A DNA stretch of 64,000 nucleotides. It comes from Endothia cerciana (Eukaryota > Ascomycota > Sordariomycetes > Diaporthales > Cryphonectriaceae). Both the position numbers and the translations under genes were made by a program. The notes under the pieces were generated by a model. The model did not search any database and was not told the DNA's origin. It worked only from the letters and a program-made list of their open reading frames with translations. The stretch is taken from the NCBI GenBank assembly GCA_026119935.1, contig JALRMH010000051.1, positions 124,001 to 188,000 of the forward strand. The letters are read 5' to 3'. Positions 12,420-24,177 of the stretch are shown in pieces. The number at the start of each line of letters is the position of its first letter. Position 1 is the first letter of the stretch.

Positions 12420-13519
12420 CGTGGATTGAGCCGTTCAGGGGTGCAAAGATCAGTGAGGAGAGAGGAACTCACGTGGCAACGTCCAAAAAGTTTGAGCGCG
12501 CCGCCTTATCTTATCGGTGCCACTTATCGATAACAGCCGTATACTATGTTCCAGCGACGAACTCCACGACATCACCTTTCACGACGTGACGCCAAACCAC
12601 TTTGAGGTGGGGAATAGCCCACGGAGTCTGCCATGTCCGCGGCCCAAGGAGCATGGCCTGGAAGCTCTTGGTGACTTGTCTGGGGTCTGCGACATGCCCA
12701 TTGGCGTGGCACAGATGACGGCAGTGGCTGGGTCCGCTGTCGTCTCCTGTGCTACGTTGGGACGGGCATGCGCTCCATTGCCCGTGGTCCGTCCATCAAT
12801 CACGGCCTGGCTACATGCAATGCAGCTCGCTGTGCATCCCTGGGCCGGCTTGCTTCTTCAGCGCGGAAGCCTGTGGCCTGACGGCGTACGACATGTGTCG
12901 GAGCCCTGAATCGACTGGGAGTGTTTGACTGTGGGCTTCCGGCCTGCTTATTGTCAAACAGACCTCTCCTTCTCCTATCTTCCAAAAGGTGCGGCTTAGC
13001 ACGGCCGGGCATCGAGCGAGTGCATTATGCCCTTGTGACTCAATCTGCTGGCCATCTTTTGGGCTGCTCTACAGCGGCTAGGGTCTGTCCATGAGAAAGA
13101 CTTCACCCTCTTTAAGGACATTACCGGAACAGATCTCGTCTCTGTCTGAGGTATCCAGCGCCGCTTACCACTGCTTTCCAGCGACTCATCTCTCCTTGAC
13201 GGAAGGTTTCGTGCAAGAGGATTCGTCTGTCATCTCGTGTCCTGGCTTCCTTGCTGCATATACGTTGATAAACACACGCGGAAAGGAAAAGAAAGCCATG
13301 AGCTTTGCATGCTAGCCGCAGAGGAAGCTGCGAGGCTGCCCATCGGTAAACGCCTTCGTCTCAGCCCTGTCATTCTTTCTCGGGGTCGATACCCTCTGAA
13401 ATTCAGAGGAACGATAAGCAGATTTGGCGAGACAACCAGGAGGACTCCATAAGATCATCACAACAACACCACGACTAGCCAGTAAACATCTACCAATCTT
13501 ACGAAACAGCACTTCGATC
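12420..13519. other. intergenic, promoter side of cyt-4
   Basis: This is 5' to the exoribonuclease (minus strand) and to the Ser/Thr-rich candidate (plus strand). No gene, RNA or clear repeat is seen. Confidence 0.55.
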
Positions 13520-14188
13520 ATGAGCTCGGAGGTCCTCAATCTGCCGGGCTCTATGTCCCCGTCCGTTAGCCATGCCGATGCGATATCCGGTCCTCGATAC
13601 ATGTCTGTGTCCTACTCTATCTACATCGGGCCTTCGACAACCATTGTCGAGACCGGCTCAGACATGTTGAGCTACTCCGACGCCAGCACCACACTAACCC
13701 CTCTCCCCCTCTCCATCGTGCCCTCAGACATCCCCTCCAGCCTGATCGGTTCTAGCATGCCCACCACCCTCGTGACGGACACCGGCTCTCCTAGGGGGCA
13801 CCCCTCCACCACCTGGACCGCCCACGGCACCGCGACGGTTATCACGCCAGACACCACGTCCACATCCACCCAGTCGGTGACTCTTGGCCAGATACCAGCC
13901 CCGACGACTCATTGGTCCACCACCGCGTGGGATCCCACGATGACCTCGAAGGGGTCGCTGACGGCAGCGGGCAGCGTCGAGATACCCGGGTCCAACACAG
14001 TTGTCACTATCCCTCCGGCGAGCCCGACGGAGAAGTCGGCGGCTGCCCGTGGGGCGACGGGCGGGGCCGGCAAGGTCTCGGTAGGTCGTCTCTTGCGACC
14101 CCGCAGGTGTGATAGGCCTTACTAAGTGAGCTGTTAGATGGGATCCTTGGCTCTATGCCTTTTCGCGGGTCTCGCGATCCAGAGTTGA
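13520..14188 (+). CDS. Ser/Thr-rich protein with C-terminal hydrophobic tail (candidate)
   Basis: Join 13520..14080, 14138..14188 gives 203 aa. Most of the protein is Ser/Thr/Pro-rich, with strings such as TTLTPLPLSIVPSDIPSS and VITPDTTSTSTQSVTLG, a composition seen in O-glycosylated wall or surface proteins. A phase-0 intron of 57 nt (donor GTAGGT, branch TTACTAAG, acceptor gttag) adds a short exon coding MGSLALCLFAGLAIQS, so the protein ends in a Gly/Ala-rich segment followed by a hydrophobic tail. This resembles a GPI-attachment signal or a tail anchor. I see no N-terminal signal peptide from the first ATG, so a missed upstream exon or a non-secreted protein is possible. Without the intron the frame ends in an Arg-rich tail. 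No homologue is recognised. Confidence 0.45.
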
Positions 14189-17100
14189 GGGCTGCTGTGT
14201 GTCAGCCCGGAACGTCCTGGCAGGGAGGGGCTTCTGGAAGGGACTTTTGTCCGTCTGTGAACTGCGCAGGGGGGCATTCGGGTGCTGGGGGGTGGGGCAG
14301 TTGAGATCATACGGCACGTCTAGTGATGGTACGGGAGGCATTTGGATATCAGCTCGGCGGCTGAAGGCATCTGCATCAGCAGGACTGTATGGAGCTTCAC
14401 TAGCACCCGGGAGGAACAGTCGCGCATCACAGACACGTGCCACCCCGAGAATTGCTTTTGCTGCAAAGATAGACACTAGTCTAAGGCTGAATTCAATATA
14501 ATGTGAGGGGTCTCGGCCTCGCCCGAAAATAAGTAATTCGACTCTGCTGAGTGACGACCTCCTGGCCTTGAGCGGGGACGGTCCCTCTCAGCCCTTCGAA
14601 GTGTGTGAGGGCGAGACCGTGGCACAACTGATGTAGAGGGGAGACTAAGTTTAGTGTAATTTTTTTTTTAACTTTTTTTATTTCAATTTAAATGGGCCTT
14701 ACTGAGCATCACTTTCGAACCGGGCGTCCCCTCTTTTCGTTTTTGGGAAGTAGAGGGATAGGCCACGGAAGAGCCTATTCGAGGTTATTGTAATTCTCGA
14801 ACCTGGCGAGCTCGAGGGAAACCAAGGACGTCCTTGGTGCCGGAGATCGACGGCGGCTATCCCGCCTGAGCCTGGGCCTACCACCACACACGAGGTTGCT
14901 CGGATCTGAGCGCATGAGTAGTCAGGCTCACAGACAATGTCCTGGCCGCCCGCCCCAGGTGCAGGAACCCCAGGATGAACGTCAAGTCGAGACCCCGTGA
15001 TCGGCTGCCGCCCACCGTTCACACGGCAGATAGACCCTGACTGGCGTCGGGTAAAGAGGGATGTGCCCGGGGATGTTTCATGAGCACTGTCCGCCCGGAG
15101 GGCCGCCACTCGAAACATCTCGTGTGTTTATCGTTCGAAAGACGAGATGGAGAGAGAGACTTCGGGAAAATAGCGACGCAGGGTCTGTCGCGCCCCTCAT
15201 CGACGTTACCGGGGACAGGGGGGCCCGCGAGGGTTACATTGGTTCCTGGGTTTAGCGCAGCCCCCATATGCAGGAACAGCCGTAGCCGGATTACGGGGCG
15301 CCGGGTGTAGTGGTTTATGCTTCTCTGGAGAATGAGATCGCCGGCCCATTTCTGCTTACGAACTCGAGGGGAGGGGGGGGGGTTGACGATCGTGATATAT
15401 TTTGAGCGGTGGGGGGGGGGGGGGGTGAGCTGCCACGGTCTGACAGTCTGACTGAACCGTCATCAGGTACGGCCATCGAGAGACAGATGTTGTCCCTCCT
15501 ATCAGCTTTACTCTCTGCTGCTATACATAGAATCGGTACTTTACCTACCGTGTAGACCGCGTTCAGGCGAGGACGTCGAGGCCGGCTGCCCGGTTCCCCA
15601 GAGGGAGGGCTATCCTGCTGTCGAGCAGAGGCGATGCTATACAGTATGTATCGAGACTGGCCCCGACAGGTCTCTCTGACGCCCGAGTCATCCACCGCCC
15701 GCCCTCATCTGCCGGAGAACTTGGCACCGCCTCTGTCACCTTATCACCCAGAACCCGACCGGGGCTATCATTTCGGGCGGCAGGTTGCGCTCTCTGGCGG
15801 CTAGGCGGCTGGTCCTATGACCCTCGAGTATCGGTAGGACGGCGCTGTCAAGGAGGAGGATATTGAGTGATATCGACCACCGTAGACTGCGGGGTTAGAC
15901 AGTAACGGCACGTGTCACATGAGACAGTCCGGCTTCAGCCTCTCATTGGTACCTGGCCCCACCACAAGACAGTGTTTTTTTCCTTTCTTTTTTCTTTCTT
16001 CCCACAACGGTCGAGAGGCAGGATGAGGTCAAGAAATTGGGAATTACACATTAGCACCGCACTGCTGGGCATGGCCCCCCGGCCTCCCCGCCGATCTGCG
16101 TTCGTCCAATCCCTATTCTGGCAGCCCAAAGTGGAAGCAAATGTCGCTAAGCCAATTTCCCGACCTGCGATCAACCCGGTCAACCTTATCGTGACTGGCC
16201 AACTCCGTGGGCGCCCCCCCTTCGCCCCCTGGCCTCTGCCCTGGCAGCGGTCTCCCCAGCGTCTGTGTGTCTCTCTCCAGGCTTCTTCCTCTCTCGTGCC
16301 CATGCGTGCCAGTTGCTGCCCTGATGACGTCCGGGCACACCTCCTTTTCGGCCATGTATGGCGCCCTCGAGGATTCCCGGTTCAATGGTCGCTACCCATT
16401 TGGTCAAGCCACAACCCTAATCTCGCATGGGCTTGGCAAGGCTTGGGACCTTACAAGTACGGCCCTGCCAGACGCCTCGTCTGTTCATTTCACCATGCCC
16501 GCCCACGATACTACGGTACGATGCCACTCTCAGTGGCCAGTGGTGCCATCCACCGCCGAGACGACCCTAGAACTGAGAAGATCGTCGGGCTGGTACCGTC
16601 GCCTGGGAGGGATTCACCCCTCTCCGCCTCTTTCGCTGATGAGCCAGCGGAGGAGCAACGAGATGAGCGGAGATCGTGCCTTCGAAGGGGGGGGGAGTCA
16701 GGCCCTTGTCCGTCCGCTGGACACATGGGACGGTATGTGATCGAGGCGACCGTGGGATTCTTGGGGCCCACAACAGTCAGAGCGAGGCTGCGCGCGGTGG
16801 TCCTGGGTCTGCCCTCCGCCTCAAAAGGGGGGGGGGGGTGGTCCGGTCTGGTGGATGCGCTGCCAACGCCCTCCCCGGGTCCACACCCGACACTGCCCAG
16901 CCCACCGACCGCTTCTTAGTCGGACGCAATAAAATAATAAGCCCATGATCTCCTCTGGGCTCACTTGCCCTCCTCTCCTCTCCCCTCTTCCTTCCCTCCA
17001 CGGACCATCTGGTATCCCCTTCGCTGTGGTGATATTGTCAAGTTGTGAAAGCATCGCCAGCTTTCCTCCTCCCCGTACCCTAATAATATCTGAACTACCG

Positions 17101-17259
17101 CTTCACTCTTTTAGCGGGCACTCGTTAACTCTGCTACCGGCATACATATACATACAAGCAAACAAACAGACAAACAAACAAACCATCAATATCGAATTCT
17201 TCCGTCGAGTCGTCTGAACCGGCGGTCAAAGTAATAATTTATACGCCTAATCCGAAACT
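14189..17259. other. gene-free stretch upstream of the GH17 gene
   Basis: No supported gene. It contains G tracts near 15370-15382 and 15411-15425 and an AT-rich patch near 14655-14693. A 335-codon plus-strand ORF (15912-16919) lacks any recognisable domain and looks accidental. The 3' end (about 17100-17259) is rich in CAAA-type repeats, as is common in 5' leaders of highly expressed fungal genes. Confidence 0.55.
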
Positions 17260-19440
17260 ATGAAGGGATCCCTCATGGCCGTCGCGGCCCTCCTCGGAGG
17301 TGCCAGCGCCGCCCACCACCAGAAGAGGCACGGCCACGATGCCTTCCACCTGAAGAGGCAGAACGATACCGATGCGGCCTGCACCCCCGTCGTCAAGACC
17401 GTCACGGGCGACTTCATCTGTACGTGGGACGACGCCCTCCCGCGCCCGGATGGGGCCTCAGAACTGACCTGGCGGATCTAGGGACTCCCACCCCTGATGC
17501 CAAGCCGGCGAACCCAGACACGACCAGCGCATCTACCCTCTACCCTTCGCAGCCCACGACCGGGAGCCCTGCTGCTACCTCTTCGGCGGCGGCGGTCCCT
17601 ACCCCTGCGGCTCAGACGTGCGCTACTCCAGGTGAGTATCTTGCCTCGAGGGATTGTTCATGATATCTTGATACTAATGGCTCTCCACAAAGGCACATAT
17701 ACTTTCCCGGCCAGCACCATGACCGTGACTGCTACCACTTCCGCGGTTGTACCCTCGTCGACGGTCTGCACGGCTGGCACCTACACCCTCGGTGGCACGA
17801 CTACGTAGGTCTTCCGAATATTTCTTTTTTTCTTTATCAATTTTCCTGTCCTCCGGACTTGAAAGAAAGACGCCCAGGACCAGAAGAGGGAAATGGGACA
17901 GGCGTTCCCAGCCCGGGTCTCTGGGACACAAAAGACTAACGGCTTCCTCATAGTGTCGTGGAAACCTCCACAGTCGTCACCTGCCCGTACGCCACCGTCT
18001 CGACCAACAGCGCCGGTGTCGTGACCAGCGTCATCAAGGAGACCGTCTACGTAAGTAAACCCGCCTGTCTTTTCCCACGACGGCGAGGGGGAGAAGAACC
18101 TCGGGCCCTGGGTGGGCCCCAACCAAGTCTGTTCCTGCGTCCTGACACACATCAACCTACAGACCTGCCCCGTCGCTGGTACTTACACCATCGTGCCCGG
18201 CACCACGACCACGGTCACCGCCCCATCCGAGACCGTGACCGTCCCGGTCATCTCCACCTACCTGCCCGGCACCTACACCGCCCCGGCCGTCACCACCGAG
18301 GTCGTGACCTCCACCGTGGTCTACTGCCCGTACGCCTCCGTGTCGGCCGCCACCACCAGCTCCGCCGTCCCCGTGGTCGCCTCGTCCGCACCCGTGGTCG
18401 TCGCCTCGTCCGCCCCCGTGGTCGTCTCGTCCGCCGCCGCAGTGGCCGCCTCGTCCGCCCCCGCAGTCGTCGCCTCGTCCGCCCCCGCAGTCGTCGCCTC
18501 GTCCGCCGCCCCCAGCGTCGTCGCGTCCGCCTCGGCGTCGTCCGCCGCCGCCCCCAGCTCCACCGGTAGCTCGTCCGCGACCCTGGGCGGCTCCGGCTCC
18601 TCCCCCTGGTCCCTCACCTACACGCCCTACAACCCGCTGACGGGCGACTGCCAGTCCGCCACCGCCGTGGAGGCCGACCTCGCCGCCGTCGCCGCCGCCG
18701 GTTTCTCCTCGGTGCGCGTGTACTCGACCGACTGCGACACGCTGCCCAACGTCGGCGCCGCTGCCGCCAAGTACGGCCTCAAGATCATCGCGGGCATCTA
18801 CATCGGCGAGACCGGCTGCACCAACGACTCGCCCGACGTCGAGGACCAGATCGCCGCCTTCAAGGCCTGGGACAACATGGACCTCGTCGAGCTCTTCGCC
18901 GTCGCCAACGAGGCCATCAACGACGGGTACTGCACCGCCGCCGAGCTGGCCACCCTCATCACCCACGTCAAGTCCGAGCTCGGCTCCCTGTACTCCGGCC
19001 CCTGGACCACCACCGACGTCGTCGCCACCTGGCAGGAGTCCGACTTCGCGTCCGCCATCTGCCCGCTCGTCGACGTCGTCGCGGCCAACGCCCACGCCTA
19101 CTTCACCTCGACCGTCGCCCCCAGCGACGCCGGCGAGTTCGTCCAGTCCCAGCTCGACATCATCGAGGGCGCCTGCTCCGGCCTGACGGGCTACATCCTC
19201 GAGTCCGGCTACCCGACCTCCGGCGACACCATCGGCCTGGCCGTCCCGTCCGTGACCAACCAGGCGCTCGCCATCAAGAGCATCCTCGACACCGCCGGCG
19301 ACAGGGTCGTGCTCTTCAGCATGTTTGACGACAAGTGGAAGGCCGCCGGCGAGTACAACTGCGAGCAGAGCTGGGGTATCGTGCCCAGCCTGTTCGGCAC
19401 CGTGGGTGCTGCCTGGGAGGCGCTCGTCGCGGCGCTGTAG
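17260..19440 (+). CDS. btgE: cell wall GH17 beta-1,3-glucanase/transglycosylase, BtgE type
   Basis: Join 17260..17419, 17482..17631, 17693..17804, 17954..18050, 18163..19440 gives 598 aa; every junction keeps phase. The N terminus, MKGSLMAVAALLGGASA, is a signal peptide, followed by a His/Arg-rich stretch (HHQKRHGHDAFHLKRQ) like that of Aspergillus BtgE. Residues about 105-240 carry degenerate GTYT..P...TVT repeats with CPYA motifs. An Ala/Ser/Val-rich linker follows to about residue 310. The GH17 domain fills the C-terminal half, from SPWSLTYTPYNPLTGDC. The probable acid/base glutamate is in VANEAIND and the nucleophile in LESGYPTSG. Family role: remodelling of beta-1,3-glucan in the wall. 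No GPI signal is seen at the C terminus (EALVAAL), so covalent or loose wall association is likely. The strand opposite exon 5 also carries a long chance ORF. Confidence 0.91.
18365..18545. repeat. intragenic Ala/Ser/Val-coding tandem repeat
   Basis: Degenerate 21-24 nt units (gtcgtcgcctcgtccgcccc and variants) code SSAPVVVA-type repeats in the linker before the GH17 domain. Such repeats commonly vary in length between strains and would change spacer length without breaking the frame. Confidence 0.8.
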
Positions 19441-20538
19441 GTAGGAGAAGTGAGGAAGGAAAAGGAAGGAAAAAGGGGGTGGGGGGGGGGGTGGGGTTTG
19501 GTGAGGGAGAGTGTGTATGGGAGAGATGTTTGCGCCTTTGCTCTTTTTTGTGTATAGATTCCTTTGTGGTGTGCGCCGATCCTTCTCTGGGGGCTGTCTC
19601 CGGCACCTGAGCGGACTCCTCGGGTCTCAATGTATGCGGGAGTAGGCAGAAAATCATTGCGGGCTATCTTATCATCGATCGATCTTGAACAGCTTGCGCA
19701 CCCCCACGATGAAACCGGCCCCAGCATACTCGAGCTGGATCAGGCCATAGAAGAGGGGGCATTGATCCGGATCCTGCACAAGAAGCCTCGGGCACGCCTC
19801 GAGAATGATTCTCAACCAATGCACAGCGACGCAGCGCACAATCACCATAACGGTCCCTAGCTTACGCACGTGCACAAATACATACAAGGTGGCGTCCATA
19901 TCAGACAGTGAAGATGGAGAACATGCGATACCGCTGCAGGAGGCAGCCGGCACGTTGCTCCAAGACCACATCACACCATCGAAGATGGGATTTCAGGGGG
20001 TAACCAACGCCTATACAGTGGAAGGAAAACATCTACCAGGATCCAACTCGTCATTGATCCACCTGCCTTGCCTCGAGTTTCCAGATGCGACTCCAAAGAA
20101 GGACAGGGAAATCCCATGCATTGCTCAATCAAGGAGATGCAACAACTCATCCGTTCCCCTGCGCCGGGCGGCCGCGCTGTCGCAGCGGTCATGAAGGAAC
20201 ATATGACTGACGTGTTGAAATTGTCAAGATCGAGAAACGAGGCCGTCGTGGCCGAAGATGAAATTAATACGTCATAACGATGGAAACAAGAAAAACTAAT
20301 TTGCGCTCCCAAATTTAGGCGCTTCCAAGGACACACGGTATGCTCTGAACTCCAGCTTGTGAGGTTCTGCTGCCATGCTAGAGCCTCATCGTATATGCGC
20401 ATGCATTTCCGGTTTCGTTATCCGTCTCAAGAAAGTACATTCGGAGATTAGATCTCGATGGGTATCATGTCCGTTATCATTATATAAAACCTTTGGGTTG
20501 TGTGTGTTGTTTTCGATTCCGTGGAGTTGTTCAGGTCG
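19441..20538. other. intergenic between convergent genes
   Basis: It holds the 3' flanks of the GH17 gene (+) and the WD40 gene (-). A purine/G-rich tract lies at about 19455-19498. No gene is recognised. Confidence 0.6.
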
Positions 20539-22764
20539 TCAAAAGGGCTGGAGTGAGTACGAAGCTATAGCTCGTCGGCGCCGGGTCTCAGAGTGTCGAG
20601 GTAGTCGTCGTGGCGTGCCCTTGGATTCCTGCCAGTCGTAGCTGCCATTCTTCCACGCGACGTAGGGCCTCATGACGGGGTCGTCTGGGTCGTGGTGTCG
20701 CTCCGCACCCACGCCACACCTCTCGAGCTTGAACAGTCCGCCTCTGTTCCTGTCACAGCACAGAACATGCAGGTCTTGGCCCTCATTCACGAAGGAAGTG
20801 CCGCCGATCTCACCAAAGAAGTCGAAGGTCTGCTTCGACTGGAATGTTCGTGCATCGTAGATGTTGACGAAGTCTGCCTCCTCGGCTGCCACCAGCACTC
20901 GCCTGCCGGACCCAAGCGGTGAGAAGCGTAGTGATCGGACGCCTGCAATCTCTGATCTGAGCGTGCATACTGGCAAGGCCTCGCCCTTCGAGTCGGTCCA
21001 TCGGCGCGCATCCCAGATCTTGACAGACTTGTCCTGAAACCCCGTCGCTACAGTCCAGCCGTCGTCTGCCCAGTCACAAGCGAAGCCAAAGTCTCCGTGG
21101 CCGTCGAGCATCCTCAGGATTTCTGGCTGGCCATCCGCTTCTGCTTTGGTGATGAGCACTTGGGTCTGATCGCCGACCATTACCCGCAACCGTCGGTCTG
21201 GCGAGATTGCTGAGCAGTTGACGGGTTTTGGGAAAAATGTCTCCGAAACAAACTTTTCCGTCTCAACATCAAGGACACGGAAGCCGTGGTCATTGGAGGC
21301 GAATGCGGCTCTTGGACTTGAGGACGTGCGGGACGTATGGATCTGGACGTGGTTCGTTATGCCACTATTATCGGTCGTGATCGTCCCCTCGTGTGTCTCT
21401 CCGCTACCCTCCGAGGACACCCTTCGGAAACAGTATTCGCCAAAGAATCCTCCTGCCACCAGGGTGTCGTGATCCGCGGCCAGGGTCGAGACCTGAAAAT
21501 GCGGGATCTCCTTGGATCTCATGCCCAATTTGGCCTTGCCAGTGATCGGGTTAAATTCGTTAATGGCGAATTGGCCAGGGTAGAAAACTTGGCCCCTGGA
21601 GGTTGAGGCCAGAACATTGCGGAGCTGGAAGTGTGCGAGGTTGATTTTCTTCCGGATGTCCAGACCGCGGAATCTGAAGTAACTCTCGGTGCAGGGAAGA
21701 AGCCCTTGGGTCTCCTGGACGGCAGTCAGCAAGCGGCATCAGAATGCGGTCAGAGCGCCTGGCTGTAACACTGCCGTACTCACCTCCCAACGGTCCGAGT
21801 CTGCTACGTTGACATAGTTTTTGTAGGTGTTCAACCTTCGTTCTCGGGCCTCGCTCCTCGTAACACCCAGGTCTTCCCAGTCTATGCCCTGCACATCGTA
21901 TCTGTCTCCTTCCAGGTCCATATAGTCGACACGCATGATGTTCCGCGATATCTGCCGGTCAATCTTGTCCGGCCAGGGGTACCGACCGCGTTCCCGTGCC
22001 AGACCCTGCCACGCTGCGTTCTGCCACGCCCTGATGAAACCTGCTAGATTGTAGTTATCGGGTCCGAGAGCGGGCGCATGTAGGTTGCTTATGACGTTGG
22101 GATGTAGCATCTGCGGGTCGTGAATGACCTGTACTCCTGGCATCAGGTGATGATTGGTGGTGATGTGTCCCTCCTGCGAGCCCTGGAGCGGGTCCGGTAG
22201 ATTGCCGACGGGCTGTGCTCCATCGACGAGAAATGCAGGTGCTGTCGGCGCCACCGCCTGTTCGTCAAAATCGAAATGGTGGCCTGCTTGGATCATCTGG
22301 GACCCCAAGTTGAACGGCGAGAAGACCCCTGGATTCTGACCAGGTATGGGAGGAGGCTGGTTGTCGCCTCCATGGGTCTGGATTGGTATGATCGTCCCCG
22401 CCGGTTCGAAATCATCATCCAGGTCGATTCCTTGAGACAGGACACTGGTGACGGCCAAGATATCAACGTGTGCGCCAGCATCGCCACCTATGCTATCGTC
22501 ATCGTCATCGTCATCGTCATCGTATTCAGATATGTATTCGTGGTACAACTGGTTCTGTGTCGGTGTGGCGAGGCCGTGCAGGTCATTGACGGCATCCTCG
22601 TCCATTTCCACATCGGTCGACTTGGAGGCCTCGGCCTCGCCCGTTGTCAGAGGGAGCGGCCAGTGAACGTCTGAATATGAAGATGCGCTCTCGCCAGTGG
22701 CGCCGCCCAGCGAGGAGCTCGACGACCTGTCTTCGTCGTCAGACCACATGTTGGCCGAGCTCAT
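20539..22764 (-). CDS. WD40 protein of the S. pombe C2A9.03 family
   Basis: Complement join of 22764..21784 and 21714..20539 gives 718 aa. The 69-nt intron (donor GTGAGT, acceptor gtccag) joins ADSDRWE to ETQGLLPCTESYFRFRG in phase 0. The upstream in-frame start at 22779 is a TTG, so the ATG at 22764 (MSSANMWSDDEDRSS) is chosen. The N-terminal third is low complexity, with an Asp run near residue 80 coded by a microsatellite. A conserved linker (DYMDLEGDRYDVQGIDWEDL, YFRFRGLDIRKKINLAHFQL) precedes a beta-propeller with clear blades, for example GFACDWADDGWTVATGFQDK with SVKIWDARRW. The block FSPLGSGRRVLVAAEEADFV matches the short motif known as DUF2415. Homologues exist in fungi and plants, but the function is not established to my knowledge. 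Probably cytosolic or nuclear scaffold; this is inference. Confidence 0.9.
22497..22523. repeat. coding (CAT/CGT)n microsatellite giving poly-Asp
   Basis: About nine triplets (tcatcg alternating on the plus strand) code nine consecutive aspartates in the N-terminal region of the WD40 protein. Confidence 0.85.
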
Positions 22765-23928
22765 GGGGACTCCTGCCAACCCGACCGCATCCGCAGTCGG
22801 AGCGGGATCTCGGTTAGGGAACTATCGGCCTGGCCGATCGCGTCCTCCCTCTTAAGCCCCCACCGATGCCTTCGCCAACTGGTCACGTCGGTTACTGTTC
22901 TCTGTCTTCGTATCGTCGCGGCGATTGCTTTTTCCCGAGTGCAAAGTTGGGTAGTTACTGCGCGGGCCGGGGTGTAATGCGGAGGGGGCCCGGGGTGATG
23001 ACGGCCCAAGTCCCTCAAACAAGGTATTGGACCCTCCTTCACAATTGCTGTCCACAGACGAGAAGGTGCTCGGCGTATGAGGTGGGAGCCGCCGCGACTA
23101 TGGCCAGGACGGAACGTGCTTCGGGGAGCACAGCCAGCCCAAGAGGAATAGGTTGACCGATGGTGATCAGCTCGAAGCGGGACAAGATCCAAGGTTGTTT
23201 TCGAAGAGATGATGACGGTGGCTGGGATGTCGGATAGGTGATGCCGGATCAGGAGGAGGTGGAGGTTTCGTGTGAATCGCGAACCGTGGCAATGCGCAGG
23301 GCAGAAAAAGGTGACTTTGCGAATGCGAACTGGAGTTCGTCAACCGCCTGTCTGTTCACTGGTTCTGGGGCGCGGGTTGGTTGACCGCGGGCTTGTGCTG
23401 CGCGGTGCTCCGGAGGCTGAGTGAGGAGGATTGGCTTGGCAACGGGCGCTCTCGCGAGGTCGCCGACGGCAGATTGACTTTAGCAAGGTTCAGATGGGGA
23501 CGACGTCAGGAGAGACGAGACAAGACGAGTAACATCAGCTCTCGGGATCTCAGAGAGGAGGGTGACAGGATTCAGGTGTGTAGCTCGGCCCTGGAGTCGT
23601 GGTGATTGAGAAGAATCTGTCTTGCAGTCTGTCAGGAGTTGTCAGGAGCTCGTCAACCGACTCGAGGTTGGCGCCATATTCCACTCCCGGTCCAGTATCC
23701 GCGATGAGCAGGAGGGGGGAATCCTGGGGGGGGGGGTGTTTTCGGGGGGTCCACAGGACACCTCGAACCGGCCTGGGGAGATCTTGTTAGTGGTTGACCC
23801 CGGATTCAGCACGCGTGTCTTAACATCTCACCTTCTGGAACTCCCGCGTCTACGCTGTCCCCCATCAGAGAACCTTGTACGGTAGGCCAAGCGTGGCCAA
23901 GGTGGGCGTGTGGTAGGGGTGGCAGGGG

Positions 23929-23957
23929 GTGGTAGGCCAGGCCAGGCCAGGCCAGGC
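23929..23957. repeat. (AGGCC)n short tandem repeat
   Basis: About five head-to-tail AGGCC units in non-coding DNA. Confidence 0.8.
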
Positions 23958-24154
23958 CGGGTACTCCCTTCCGCCCTCTGAAGTAGCCGGTATAATCCCG
24001 CACTAGCCGCTGTGGGGCATCACTAAACGAATAGTCCCACAGGGGTGCATAGGCACATCACCAGAACTGTTGCACCCTCTGGAACATGACCCAATCGCAG
24101 AGACAGATACTATGGTTCTATGGTAGATGTCTAAGCCGACCACAGTAAACCCGT

Positions 24155-24177
24155 GCAGCAGCAGCAGCAGCAGCAGC
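24155..24177. repeat. (GCA)n microsatellite
   Basis: About seven GCA triplets in non-coding DNA. A plus-strand frame would code poly-Ala, poly-Gln or poly-Ser, but no gene is supported here. Confidence 0.8.

Noticed and set aside
15912..16919. 335-codon plus-strand ORF in the gene-free stretch
   Set aside because: Composition is rich in Pro, Arg, Ser and Trp, with no domain, no splice context and homopolymer-coded patches. Looks like chance in GC-rich DNA.
18157..19095. 312-codon minus-strand ORF opposite the GH17 exon 5
   Set aside because: A Gly/Asp/Val-rich shadow of a strongly biased coding exon; no independent start or domain.
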